DNA from: JAJDXW01 sp965243335
GTDB taxonomy: Bacteria > Pseudomonadota > Gammaproteobacteria > HK1
Reading direction: 5' to 3'
Length of the DNA stretch: 64,000 nucleotides
Assembly: GCA_965243335.1 (NCBI GenBank)
Contig: OZ251545.1
Location: 2,976,001 to 3,040,000 of the forward strand
The notes below the pieces were generated by a model. It made no database searches. It worked only from the letters and a program-made list of their open reading frames with translations, and was not told the DNA's origin. Positions 17,628 through 26,411 of this stretch are shown here, piece by piece (positions within the stretch are counted from its first letter, which is position 1; each line of letters opens with the position of its first letter). A program made the translations under genes and the position numbers.

Positions 17628-17846
17628 TCACGGGCCCGTAGGCGCTGCGCATGGTTCAACGCCCCCCTCCTCCGCGGTGGCAGGCGGATGGCCCGCGCCG
17701 TCAGGTTGCGGGTGTATCGGGCGGTTCCGGCGAAGTTCCTGACGTTGCTGATAGTACGCAGCCAATCGGTGCGGATCATGGCCGACGGACTCCGAAATCC
17801 GATGGCGCACCTCGCGCACGGCTTCAATGACGGGATCGTCCCTCAT
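17628..17846 (-). CDS. Small acidic-basic helical protein, toxin-antitoxin-like
   Basis: 72 residues from ATG 17846. The first half, MRDDPVIEAVREVRHRISES followed by HDPHRLAAYYQQRQE, resembles the small DDPIVEEVR-type proteins that accompany type II toxin or PIN-domain genes. The last 30 residues are low-complexity. Its ATG overlaps (ATGA) the stop of a short frame whose end reads VTPLELLGEIASP; no full-length gene is visible in that frame because it runs into the 3' end of the thioredoxin-fold gene. It may be an orphaned partner of a lost gene. I cannot assign a function. Confidence 0.5.
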   Translation of the reverse strand: MRDDPVIEAVREVRHRISESVGHDPHRLAAYYQQRQELRRNRPIHPQPDGAGHPPATAEEGGVEPCAAPTGP

Positions 17847-17927
17847 GGCGATGCAATCTCTCCAAGAAGCTCCAACGGCGTGACCATCTCGAGCCCGAGT
17901 CGTCCGTATCCTGCGCGGCGGAGGGCG

Positions 17928-20012
17928 TCACCCGGCTTCGAGGGGAGACAGGGCCGCTTCCAGCTCGTCGAACGAGGTGATCGGGGCGTCGCAGCGGTGG
18001 CCTTCGCACACGTATGCGACGGGGCCTCCGCCCGGGCGGGGCGTCCGGGACGCGAGGAGCCCGGGCAGGTTCGGCGCTTCGTCCGGGACCGCGACGACGT
18101 AGCGCCGGGGCGCGTAGGGCGCGGCGCAGCGCGCCCGCCAGCGCTCCAGGGACTCCCCCCGCCCCCGCAGCACGATGGTCTGGGGCGGCTCCAGGAACTC
18201 CTCGAGCGCGGTCAGCATCGCTCCGTGGGCGTGCGGCATCTCCACGAGCCCCGCCCAGCCGGCGGCGAGGGTCCGCTCCGCCGCCTCGAGGTAGCGGGTC
18301 TCGCCGAGGAGGTGGCCGAGGCGGCCGAGCCACGCGGCGGCGACCCCGTTGCCGGCCGGCAGCGAATCGTCCGGGAACGACTTGCTGCGGTGCATGAGCG
18401 CCTCGTGGTCGTGGGCCGTGAACCAGAAGCCGCCCCGCTCCCGGTCCTCGAACCGGTCGAGGAGCGCGTCCGCGAGCTCGATCGCGAAGCCGAGGCGCTC
18501 CGGCCGCCAGCCGGCCTGGAGGAGCCGGAGGGCGGCCTCGAGGAGAAAGGCGTGGTCGTCGAGGTAGGCCGGGAAACGGGCCCGCCCCTCCTTCCAGACG
18601 GCATGGAGGCGGCCGTCGATCCACGCCCTCGCCCGCAGAAAGTCGAACGCCCGCGCGCCGGCGTCGATGAACTCGGACTCCCCAAGGGCCTCCCCCGCCA
18701 CCGCGAGGCCGGACACCATCAGGGCGTTCCAGGAGGTGAGGACCTTGTCGTCGAGCCCCGGCCGCACCCGCGGCGAACGCGCGGCGAAGAGCTTGTCGCG
18801 GGCGCGGTCGAGCCGCTCCGCCGCCGTCCGCTCGTCGGTCCCGAGCTTCGCGGCGAGCCCGGCCCGCTCCACGAAGGTGTGCAGGTGCCATTCCCGCCCC
18901 TCGAAGTTCGGCGGGCGGTCGAGGCCGAAGGAGGCGGCCACGGCCGCGAACTCCTCCTCGTCCAGCACCGCGCGGGCCGCGTCCGGGGTCCAGAGGTAGA
19001 AGCGGCCCTCCTCCCCTTCGGAGTCCGCGTCGAGGGCGGCGTAGAACCCCCCCTCCGGCGCCTGCATCTCGCGGATCGCCCAGCGGGCGGTCTCGCGGGC
19101 GGTCCGCTCGAAGAGGTCTTCGTTCCCGGCCCCGAGCCGGGCCGCCTGGGCCGAGAGGGCGAGGAGCGGCCCGTTGTCGTACAGCATCTTCTCGAAGTGC
19201 GGGATCATCCACTCGCCGTCCACCGAGTAGCGGCAGAACCCGCCCCCGAGGTGGTCGTAGATCCCGCCGAGCGCCATCTTCGCGAGGGTGTGCACGCCCA
19301 TGTGCAGGTCCCGCGGGTCGCGGTGGCGGCGGAAGCAGCGCTCGACGTTCGTGGGATGCGGGAACTTCGGGGCGCCTCCGAACCCGCCGTCGCGGGCGTC
19401 GAAGGCGCGGCGCAGCCCCGCCATCGCCCGCTCCAGAGGCTCGGGGCCGAGGACGGCGCCGCCGCTCCCGTCCCCGCCCCCGCTCGGCTCCGACCGCGCG
19501 AGGGCCGCGCGCAGCGCCTCGTTCTGCTTCGCCACCTCGCCGCCGTGGGAGGCGAGAAAGTCCACGACCCGGACGAGCAGGTCGCGGAACGCGGGGAGGC
19601 CGTGGCGCGGCGAAGGCGGAAAGTAGGTGCCGCCGAAGAAGGGGGTCAGGTCGTCCGGGGTCAGGAACATCGTGAGCGGCCAGCCGCCGGGGCGGCGCGC
19701 GAGCAACTGGTGCGAGACCTGGTAGATCCTGTCGAGGTCCGGGCGCTCCTCGCGGTCCACCTTGACGTTGACGAAGTGCTCGTTCATCACCCGCGCGGTG
19801 GCCTCGTCCTCGAACGATTCGTGGGCCATGACGTGGCACCAGTGGCACGCGGAGTAGCCGATGGAGAGGAGGATCGGCCGGCTCTCCCGCCGCGCGCGGT
19901 CGAGGGCTTCCGGCCCCCACGGGTACCAGTCCACCGGGTTGCCCGCGTGCTGGAGGAGGTAGGGGCTGGTCTCGGCGGCGAGACGGTTCCGGCCGGGGGC
20001 TGGCGAGGTCAT
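17928..20012 (-). CDS. YyaL/SSP411-type thioredoxin-fold and glycosidase-like protein (DUF255)
   Basis: 694 residues from ATG 20012 with AAGGAGATC upstream. The N-terminus has the family signature SPYLLQHAGNPVDWYPWG (about 16-33) and a thioredoxin-like domain with CHWCHVM (about residues 56-62) and a cis-Pro region GGWPLTMFLTPD. The remaining 500 residues form an alpha/alpha toroid, with GGGFCRYSVDGEWMIPHFEKM typical of this family. Homologues occur from bacteria to the human testis protein SPATA20; no reaction is established. It ends 82 bp before the small toxin-antitoxin-like gene on the same strand. Confidence 0.92.
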   Translation of the reverse strand: MTSPAPGRNRLAAETSPYLLQHAGNPVDWYPWGPEALDRARRESRPILLSIGYSACHWCHVMAHESFEDEATARVMNEHFVNVKVDREERPDLDRIYQVSHQLLARRPGGWPLTMFLTPDDLTPFFGGTYFPPSPRHGLPAFRDLLVRVVDFLASHGGEVAKQNEALRAALARSEPSGGGDGSGGAVLGPEPLERAMAGLRRAFDARDGGFGGAPKFPHPTNVERCFRRHRDPRDLHMGVHTLAKMALGGIYDHLGGGFCRYSVDGEWMIPHFEKMLYDNGPLLALSAQAARLGAGNEDLFERTARETARWAIREMQAPEGGFYAALDADSEGEEGRFYLWTPDAARAVLDEEEFAAVAASFGLDRPPNFEGREWHLHTFVERAGLAAKLGTDERTAAERLDRARDKLFAARSPRVRPGLDDKVLTSWNALMVSGLAVAGEALGESEFIDAGARAFDFLRARAWIDGRLHAVWKEGRARFPAYLDDHAFLLEAALRLLQAGWRPERLGFAIELADALLDRFEDRERGGFWFTAHDHEALMHRSKSFPDDSLPAGNGVAAAWLGRLGHLLGETRYLEAAERTLAAGWAGLVEMPHAHGAMLTALEEFLEPPQTIVLRGRGESLERWRARCAAPYAPRRYVVAVPDEAPNLPGLLASRTPRPGGGPVAYVCEGHRCDAPITSFDELEAALSPLEAG

Positions 20013-20139
20013 GATCTCCTTCCGGGTCGGGGGCGGGCCGGATGCGCCGGCGCCGGCCGCGCGGGGGGCAGGGCGGAGCGGGCGCGCGAGGCCGGGGCCG
20101 GGGTCGAGGCCAGGGGAGCGTAGCGTACAATCCCGGCCC

Positions 20140-21321
20140 GTGACACCGCTCTATCTCAAGAAGGGCGAAGAGCGGCGCCTTCGCACCGGGCATCCCTGGG
20201 TCTACGACAACGAGTTCGACGTCGGCCGCGCGCGTCTTCGCGGCCTCCCGCCGGGAGAGCCCGTCGAGCTCCGGGACCACCGGGGCGAGCCGCTCGCGAG
20301 CGCCTACGTCAACCCCCGCTCCCTCATCGCGGCCCGCATCGTGAGCCGCGAGCCGGGGGTGCGGCTGGAGCGGGCCCTCCTCGCCGAACGGATCGCGGCC
20401 GCCGAAGCGCTGCGGCGGCGCGAGTTCGACGCGCCCTACTACCGGGTGGTGTTCGGCGAGAGCGACGCCCTGCCCGGCCTCATCCTGGACCGTTACGGCG
20501 ACGTGGCGGTGGCGCAGATCACCACCGCGGGCATGGAGCGGGTCAAGGCCGACCTCGTCGACCTCCTCCGGTCGGAGCTCGGCTTCCGCACCGTCGTGCT
20601 CCGCAACGACGCCCCGGCCCGCGCCCTGGAGGGCCTCGACGCGGGTACGGAGGTCGTCGGCGAGCCCATCGGCGACACGATCGACGTCGAGGAAGGCGGC
20701 GCGGTGTTCGAGGCGGCGCCGCTCGCGGGGCAGAAGACCGGCTGGTACTTCGACCACCGGGCCAACCGGGCGCGGCTCGCCTCACGGGTCGCCGGCAAGC
20801 GGGTGCTCGACCTCTACTCCTATACCGGGGCGTGGGGGATCCGGTGCGCCCTCGGCGGAGCGAGCGAGGCGCACTGCATCGACTCGTCGGCCAACGCGAT
20901 CGAGCTCGCGGCGCGCAACGCCGCCCGCAACGGGGTCGCGGACCGGGTGCGCGTCGAACGGTCGGACGCGGTGCGGGCGCTCAAGGCGCTTCGAGCGGCC
21001 GGCGAGCGCTTCGACGTGGTGGTGCTCGACCCGCCGGCCTTCATCCGCCGACGAAGGGATCGGATCAAGGGATTCGAGGCGTACCGGCGGGCGAACGGCC
21101 TCGCGATCCAGCTCCTGGCGCCGGGCGGGCAGCTCGTCTCCGCCTCGTGCTCGGCCCACCTCGAGCGCGCGAAGCACCTCGAGATCATCGCCCGCGTCTC
21201 CCATCCCTTCGGCCTGCACCCGCGGGTCGTGGCGGAAGGCGGGCAGGACCGCGACCATCCCATGCACCCCGCCCTGCCCGAGACCGGCTACCTGCGGGCG
21301 TTCTTCGTCGAGTTCGGCTGA
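20140..21321 (+). CDS. rlmI: 23S rRNA (cytosine-C5)-methyltransferase RlmI family
   Basis: 393 residues from GTG 20140. An N-terminal PUA RNA-binding domain includes the typical LKKGEERRLRTGHPWVY (about 5-21); a class I methyltransferase follows, with SAM motif VLDLYSYTGAWGI (about 223-235), DPPAF (about 304-308) and SASCS containing the catalytic Cys. In E. coli the orthologue modifies C1962 of 23S rRNA. The ORF can extend to 20011, but the PUA domain begins at 20140. Its 3' end overlaps the convergent PfkB kinase gene by 34 bp. Confidence 0.9.
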   Translation: MTPLYLKKGEERRLRTGHPWVYDNEFDVGRARLRGLPPGEPVELRDHRGEPLASAYVNPRSLIAARIVSREPGVRLERALLAERIAAAEALRRREFDAPYYRVVFGESDALPGLILDRYGDVAVAQITTAGMERVKADLVDLLRSELGFRTVVLRNDAPARALEGLDAGTEVVGEPIGDTIDVEEGGAVFEAAPLAGQKTGWYFDHRANRARLASRVAGKRVLDLYSYTGAWGIRCALGGASEAHCIDSSANAIELAARNAARNGVADRVRVERSDAVRALKALRAAGERFDVVVLDPPAFIRRRRDRIKGFEAYRRANGLAIQLLAPGGQLVSASCSAHLERAKHLEIIARVSHPFGLHPRVVAEGGQDRDHPMHPALPETGYLRAFFVEFG

Positions 21322-22289
21322 GGGGACCGGAGCCTGCCGCGCCGGGCCGGCGGCAGGAACGAGTAGCCGAACGCCTCGCGAAAACGGGCCGCGAAGCCTT
21401 CCGGGTCGAAGCGGTGGTTCTGGCATCCGGGGTGCGCGACCTTGAGCGCGCCCGCGAGCGACGCGATCCGCCCGGTCGTCTCCCAGTCGAAGCCGGCCTC
21501 GAGGCCGAACAGCAGGCCGGCCCGGTACGCGTCGCCGCACCCGGTCGGGTCGACCTCCTGCGAGGCGGCGACGGCGGGGACGTCGATGATCTCCCCGCCG
21601 CGCCGGAGGACCGAGGAGCCCTCCGCGCCCCGGGTGACGATCGCCGCCTCGACCCGGCCCACGATCTCGTCAGCGTCGAGGCCGGAGCGCTCCTGGAGCA
21701 GGCTCCACTCGTAGGTGTTGACGGCGACCCAGGCCGCGTCGTCGAGGAAGCGGGCGATCTCCTCCGGCCCGAACAGGTGGAGCTGCTGGCCGGGATCGAA
21801 GATGAAGGGGATGCCGCGCTCGGCGAACTCGGCCGCGTGGCGCACCATCGCGCGCCGGCCGTCCGGGGCCACGATCCCGATGCGGACCCGGCCCCCCGCC
21901 TCCCCCACCGAATTGAGGTGGGCGTGGTCCATGGCCCCCGGATGAAAGGTCGTGATCTGGTTGCCGTCCGCGTCGGTGGTGATGAACGCCTGGGCGGTGT
22001 ACGCCTCCACCTCGGTGACGAGCCGGCGCTCGATCCCGTTCCGGTCCATCCACAACGCATACGGCGCGAAATCGTGGCCCACGGCCGCCATCGGCAGCGG
22101 GTCACCGCCGAGGAGCTTCAGGGTATAGGCGATGTTGCCCGCGCAGCCCCCGAACTCGCGCCTCATCTCCGGCGCGGTGAAGCACACGCTGATGACGTCC
22201 ATCCGGTCGGCCAGGATGTGATCCCGGAACCGCTCGGGGAACCGCTTGATGGTGTCGAAGGCCACCGAACCGCAGATGAGCGCCGTCAT
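21288..22289 (-). CDS. PfkB-family carbohydrate/nucleoside kinase
   Basis: 333 residues from ATG 22289. The ribokinase/adenosine-kinase fold is shown by GGCAGNIAYTLKLLGG near residue 47 and the C-terminal anion-hole and catalytic motif DPTGCGDAYRAGLLFG (about 255-270). The first strand, ALICGSVAFDTI, and the size fit adenosine kinase-like members. The phosphate acceptor (sugar or nucleoside) cannot be told from sequence. The gene lies 13 bp after uvrA on the same strand and is probably co-transcribed; its last 34 bp overlap rlmI on the other strand. Confidence 0.9.
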   Translation of the reverse strand: MTALICGSVAFDTIKRFPERFRDHILADRMDVISVCFTAPEMRREFGGCAGNIAYTLKLLGGDPLPMAAVGHDFAPYALWMDRNGIERRLVTEVEAYTAQAFITTDADGNQITTFHPGAMDHAHLNSVGEAGGRVRIGIVAPDGRRAMVRHAAEFAERGIPFIFDPGQQLHLFGPEEIARFLDDAAWVAVNTYEWSLLQERSGLDADEIVGRVEAAIVTRGAEGSSVLRRGGEIIDVPAVAASQEVDPTGCGDAYRAGLLFGLEAGFDWETTGRIASLAGALKVAHPGCQNHRFDPEGFAARFREAFGYSFLPPARRGRLRSPQPNSTKNARR

Positions 22290-22302
22290 GGGATGAGCAC
22301 CG

Positions 22303-25254
22303 TCATGCTGGAAGAGACTCCTCGAGCGATAGCGCCGGCTCCGCCCCGGCGGGCGGGCGGCCCCCCGGCGCGCCCGTCCCGGCGAGGAAGCGCCCGGTGT
22401 GGGAGCCCGGTACGGCCGCGACCGCTTCGGGCGTGCCGGCGGCCACGATCCGCCCGCCGTCCCGCCCCCCTTCCGGGCCGAGGTCGACGATCCAGTCGGC
22501 GGCCCGGATCACGTCGAGGTTGTGCTCGATCACGACCACCGTGTTGCCGCGGTTGACGAGCCGGTCGAGGACCTCGAGGAGCTGCCGCACGTCGTGGAAG
22601 TGGAGGCCGGTCGTCGGCTCGTCGAGGACGTACAGGGTCCGGCCGCTCTCGCGCCGGGACAGCTCGCGGGCGAGCTTCATGCGCTGCGCTTCGCCGCCGG
22701 AGAGGGTGGTCGCGCTCTGCCCGAGCCCGAGGTATCCGAGGCCGACGTCGACGAGGGTCTGGAGCCGGCGGGCGACGGCCGGGATCGGGTCGAAGAAGCC
22801 CCGCGCCTCCGCCGCGGTCATGCCGAGCACCTCGTCCACGCTCTTTCCCCGGTAGCGCACCCCCAGGGTCTCCCGGTCGTAGCGCCGGCCCTGGCACACG
22901 TCGCAGCGCACGTACACGTCCGGCAGGAAGTGCATCTCTACCCGGATGACCCCGTCCCCGCGGCACGCCTCGCACCGGCCGCCCGGCACGTTGAAGCTGA
23001 AGCGCCCGGGGGAATAGCCCCGGGCGCGCGCCTCCGGGGTGGCCGCGAAGAGCTCCCGGATCGGGGTGAAGAGCCCGGCGTAGGTCGCGGGGTTCGAGCG
23101 CGGGGTGCGGCCGATGGGGCTCTGGTCGATGTTGACCACCTTGTCGACGTGCTCGGCGCCGGAGACCCGCGCGGGAGCGTCCGGCCCCGGCCGCCGGCCG
23201 GCCGCACCCGCATCCGCGCGCCCTCCCGCCCCCGTTCCCGTTCCCGACAGGGCGAGGTACAGGGTGTCGTGCACGAGGCTCGACTTGCCCGAGCCCGACA
23301 CCCCGGTCACGCAGGTCATGACGGAGAGCGGCAGCTCGACGTCCACCGAGCGCAGGTTGTTCGCCGAGGCCCCCTCGATCCGGAGCCGGCCGGCCGGCCG
23401 GCGGCGCGGGCGCGGCCCGGACACGCGGCGCCGGCCGGAGAGGTACTGGCCCGTGATCGACGCGGACTCCGCCATGACGTCCCCCACCGTGCCCTGGGCG
23501 ACGACCCGCCCGCCGTGCACGCCCGGCCCCGGCCCCATGTCGATGATCCAGTCCGCCTCGCGGATGGCGCCTTCGTCGTGCTCGACGACGATGACCGTGT
23601 TGCCGAGGTCGCGGAGCCGCAACAGGGAGTCTAGCAGCCGGCGATTGTCCCGCGGGTGCAGGCCGATGGAAGGCTCGTCCAGGACGTACATCACCCCGAC
23701 GAGCCCGGCCCCGATCTGGCTCGCGAGGCGGATCCGCCGCCCCTCCCCTCCCGAGAGCGTGTCGGCGGCCCGGTCGAGGGAGAGGTATTCGAGGCCGACG
23801 TCGATGAGAAAGTCAAGGCGCTGCACGACCTCGTGCACGAGCCGGCCCGCGATCTCGCGGCGGTAGCCGCGGAAGGTAGCCTCCTCGAAGAAGCGGCGCA
23901 GGTCGGCGACCGGCAGGCTCTCGAGGGCGGGAAGGTCGCTTCCCGCCACCCACACCGAGCGGGCGTGCCGGTTCAGCCGCCGGCCCCCGCAGTCCGGGCA
24001 GGGCCGCGAGCTCATGTAGCGGGCGAGCTCCTCGCGCACGTGCGCCGACTCCGTCTCCCGGTAGCGGCGCTCCATGTTCGGGATGACCCCTTCGAAGGGC
24101 CGGACGCCCCGGTGGCGGCGGCCGTACCGGATCTCGATCGGCTCGCCCCGGCTGCCGTAGAGCACGGTGTCGCGAACGCGGGGCGGCAGGTCCCGGAAGG
24201 GGAGGTCGAGGTCGAAGCCGTAGTGGGCGGCGAGGGACCGCAAGAGCCCGAAGTAGTAGGCGTTGCTCCGGTCCCAGCCGCGCACCGCCCCCCCCGGCAG
24301 GCTGACCTCCGGGCGGGAGACGACCCGGTCCGGGTCGAAGAAGGACTGCCGCCCGAGGCCGTCGCATGCGGGACACGCGCCGACCGGGCTGTTGAACGAG
24401 AACAGGCGCGGCTCGAGCTCCGGGATCGAGTAGCCGCACTCGGGGCAGGCGAAGCGCGCCGAGAACGCCCGGTCTTCGCCGGCGCGTCCGCCGTCGGCGT
24501 CGAGCGCGGCCACCACCGCCCGGCCGTCCGCGAGCGCGAGCGCCGTCTCGAAGGATTCGGCCAGCCGGGGGGCGAGGTCCGGACGCACCCGGAACCGGTC
24601 CACGACCGCCTCCACGTCGTGATGGACGGCCCCGTCCAGCCGGGGCGGCGGATCGACCTCGCACACCCGGCCGTCCACCCGCGCCCGCACGAAGCCGGAC
24701 GAGCGCAGCGACTCGAACACCTCGTGGTGCTCTCCCTTGCGCCGCCGCACGAGCGGCGCGAGCAGCGCGAGCCGCTCGCCGGGGGCCCGGGCCAGGACCG
24801 CGTCGACCATCTGGCTCACCGTCTGCGACGCGAGCCCGACGTCGTGGTCGAGGCAGCGGGGCTCGCCGACCCGCGCGAACAGCAGCCGCAGGTAGTCGTG
24901 GACCTCGGTCACGGTGCCGACCGTCGAGCGGGGGTTGCCGGAGCCGGAGCGCTGCTCGATGGCGATGGCGGGCGAGAGGCCCTCGATGTGGTCGACGTCC
25001 GGCTTCTCCATCACCGAGAGGAACTGGCGCGCGTAGGCGGACAGGGATTCGACGTACCGGCGGCGCCCCTCGGCGTAGATCGTGTCGAAGGCGAGGGTGG
25101 ACTTGCCGGAGCCCGAGAGGCCGGTGATCACCACGAGACGGTCGCGGGGGACGTCCACGTCGACGTTCTTGAGGTTGTGGGTCCGCGCCCCGCGGATGCT
25201 GATCGTTCCCGCCCGGGAGCATCGGGCGGCGGGGAGGAGCGGCGCGCCTTGCAT
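22303..25254 (-). CDS. uvrA: UvrABC excinuclease subunit A
   Basis: 983 residues from ATG 25254; the conserved region begins at ISIRGARTHNLKN (residue 18), so a short N-terminal extension is implied. UvrA scans DNA for bulky lesions and loads UvrB. Two ABC ATPase modules are visible: Walker A GLSGSGKS and GVSGSGKS, signatures LSGGEGRRI and LSGGEAQRM. Zinc-binding Cys pairs are CPEC/CPAC in module I and CEAC/CDVC in module II. An Ala/Gly/Pro-rich insert follows the second Walker A. It is divergent from ssb, as in many gammaproteobacteria. I found no convincing LexA box in the 319-bp gap. Confidence 0.97.
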   Translation of the reverse strand: MQGAPLLPAARCSRAGTISIRGARTHNLKNVDVDVPRDRLVVITGLSGSGKSTLAFDTIYAEGRRRYVESLSAYARQFLSVMEKPDVDHIEGLSPAIAIEQRSGSGNPRSTVGTVTEVHDYLRLLFARVGEPRCLDHDVGLASQTVSQMVDAVLARAPGERLALLAPLVRRRKGEHHEVFESLRSSGFVRARVDGRVCEVDPPPRLDGAVHHDVEAVVDRFRVRPDLAPRLAESFETALALADGRAVVAALDADGGRAGEDRAFSARFACPECGYSIPELEPRLFSFNSPVGACPACDGLGRQSFFDPDRVVSRPEVSLPGGAVRGWDRSNAYYFGLLRSLAAHYGFDLDLPFRDLPPRVRDTVLYGSRGEPIEIRYGRRHRGVRPFEGVIPNMERRYRETESAHVREELARYMSSRPCPDCGGRRLNRHARSVWVAGSDLPALESLPVADLRRFFEEATFRGYRREIAGRLVHEVVQRLDFLIDVGLEYLSLDRAADTLSGGEGRRIRLASQIGAGLVGVMYVLDEPSIGLHPRDNRRLLDSLLRLRDLGNTVIVVEHDEGAIREADWIIDMGPGPGVHGGRVVAQGTVGDVMAESASITGQYLSGRRRVSGPRPRRRPAGRLRIEGASANNLRSVDVELPLSVMTCVTGVSGSGKSSLVHDTLYLALSGTGTGAGGRADAGAAGRRPGPDAPARVSGAEHVDKVVNIDQSPIGRTPRSNPATYAGLFTPIRELFAATPEARARGYSPGRFSFNVPGGRCEACRGDGVIRVEMHFLPDVYVRCDVCQGRRYDRETLGVRYRGKSVDEVLGMTAAEARGFFDPIPAVARRLQTLVDVGLGYLGLGQSATTLSGGEAQRMKLARELSRRESGRTLYVLDEPTTGLHFHDVRQLLEVLDRLVNRGNTVVVIEHNLDVIRAADWIVDLGPEGGRDGGRIVAAGTPEAVAAVPGSHTGRFLAGTGAPGGRPPAGAEPALSLEESLPA

Positions 25255-25573
25255 GTGGCTGTGGAGGCCCGGATCCAAACGGCCGAGTGTAGCCCACGGA
25301 TCCGCACCGCGGACGCCGATGCTGCGGACGCCGACGAGGACGTCGCGGCGTGGCCGGCGGCAGGGTTGGCGGACGGGTCGATGCGGCGAAACGGAAGCGC
25401 CGCGTAAGGAATCGGCTCGCCGTGACGAGGATTTCCGCCCGATTGCGCCCGCCCGGATGCAATTCGGCGAGGGGGCGCGCACAATGGCCCCTCGCGACCG
25501 CGGGCGCGGAGACGGGTGCGGAGAGGGGCCGGGCGCGGGCGGTCGATCGGATTCCTGAAGGGAGCAGCGAAGC
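25255..25573. other. uvrA-ssb divergent intergenic region
   Basis: No ORF of its own. It should hold divergent promoters for uvrA and ssb. I looked for a gammaproteobacterial SOS box (CTG-N10-CAG type) and saw none with good symmetry. The ssb side carries GAAGGGAGCAG before its ATG. Confidence 0.5.
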
Positions 25574-26071
25574 ATGGCACGGGGCGTCAACAAGGCCATT
25601 CTGGTCGGCAATCTCGGGGCGGACCCCGAGACCCGCTACAGCGCGAGCGGCGGCGCGATCACCAACCTGCGCATCGCCACCACCGACAGTTGGACGGACC
25701 GGCAGTCCAACGAGCGGCGCGAGCAGACGGAGTGGCACCGGGTGGTGATGTTCGGGCGGCTCGCGGAGATCGGGGAGCAGTACCTCCGCAAGGGCCAGCA
25801 GGTCTACATCGAGGGCAAGATCCAGACCCGGAAGTGGCAGGGGCAGGACGGGCAGGACCGCTACTCGACCGAGATCGTGGCGAGAGAGATGCAGATGCTG
25901 GGCGGACGCGGAGACGGAGGAGGCGCGGGAGGCGGGGCGGACGACTGGAACCGCCCGCCCGCCGGGCCGCCGAGGAACCAGGGGCCGCCGGAGGGCGGGA
26001 GGTCCGGCCGGGGGGCGATGCCCCCCGCCGGCGGGAACGACCCCGACATCGACGACGACATCCCGTTCTGA
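25574..26071 (+). CDS. ssb: Single-stranded DNA-binding protein
   Basis: 165 residues from ATG 25574. The OB-fold domain covers about residues 1-110 (MARGVNKAILVGNLGADPE, then WHRVVMFGRLAEIGEQYL, then YIEGKIQTRKWQ). A Gly/Pro/Arg-rich disordered linker leads to the acidic tip DIDDDIPF that recruits replication and repair partners. Length and build match E. coli SSB (178). It forms homotetramers on single-stranded DNA at forks and repair sites. Divergent from uvrA. A GC hairpin (CCCGGCG/CGCCGGG) follows within 35 bp of the stop and could be the terminator. Confidence 0.97.
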   Translation: MARGVNKAILVGNLGADPETRYSASGGAITNLRIATTDSWTDRQSNERREQTEWHRVVMFGRLAEIGEQYLRKGQQVYIEGKIQTRKWQGQDGQDRYSTEIVAREMQMLGGRGDGGGAGGGADDWNRPPAGPPRNQGPPEGGRSGRGAMPPAGGNDPDIDDDIPF

Positions 26072-26148
26072 GCCCTTCCCGGCGTCGAGGCGCCGGGCGG
26101 CCGCTCGAGGAACAGGGAGGGCGGAGGACGTTCCATGCAAGCCATGTG

Positions 26149-26322
26149 CTACGCCCGGCCGCGGCGCGCCCCCCGATACCCGCATCGGCGGCACCGCACC
26201 CTCTCGACCGTCCCGCTCGGGCCGAACCCGATCTGGACCTCGGTGACCTCCAGATCGTGCAGGCCGAGCGCGCACAGGGCCCGGCCCAGCCACTCGCCCA
26301 GCCACTCGCGCGCCCGCTTCAT
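26149..26322 (-). CDS. Small zinc-ribbon-like protein (57 residues)
   Basis: ATG 26322 to TAG 26149. The sequence opens MKRAREWLGEWLGRALCALG, followed by LHDLEVTEVQIGFGPSGTV and then CRRCGYRG near the C-terminus. A Cys-x4-His pair in the first half plus a CxxCG knuckle resembles the short DUF1660-like treble-clef proteins seen in phages and many bacterial genomes. It sits between ssb and a creatininase-family gene, on the opposite strand. Its composition is protein-like, with amphipathic helices and a beta hairpin, unlike the opposite-strand frame. Function unknown. Confidence 0.55.
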   Translation of the reverse strand: MKRAREWLGEWLGRALCALGLHDLEVTEVQIGFGPSGTVERVRCRRCGYRGARRGRA

Positions 26323-26411
26323 GGCGCGCGCCTCATGAGCAGGCGGCCCGCCCCCGTGACGGCGGCAGGCAGTACCGTCTCCCCATCCCCGACCACGGCG
26401 AGGTAGTCCCC

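Noticed and set aside
17824..20757. Minus-strand 977-codon ORF overlapping the YyaL-type gene and rlmI
   Set aside because: Composition is Arg/Pro-rich without motifs; the adjacent frame (17928-20012) carries clear conserved motifs.
25255..25573. LexA-type SOS box between uvrA and ssb
   Set aside because: No symmetric CTGT-N8-ACAG sequence; only isolated CTG or CAG triplets occur.
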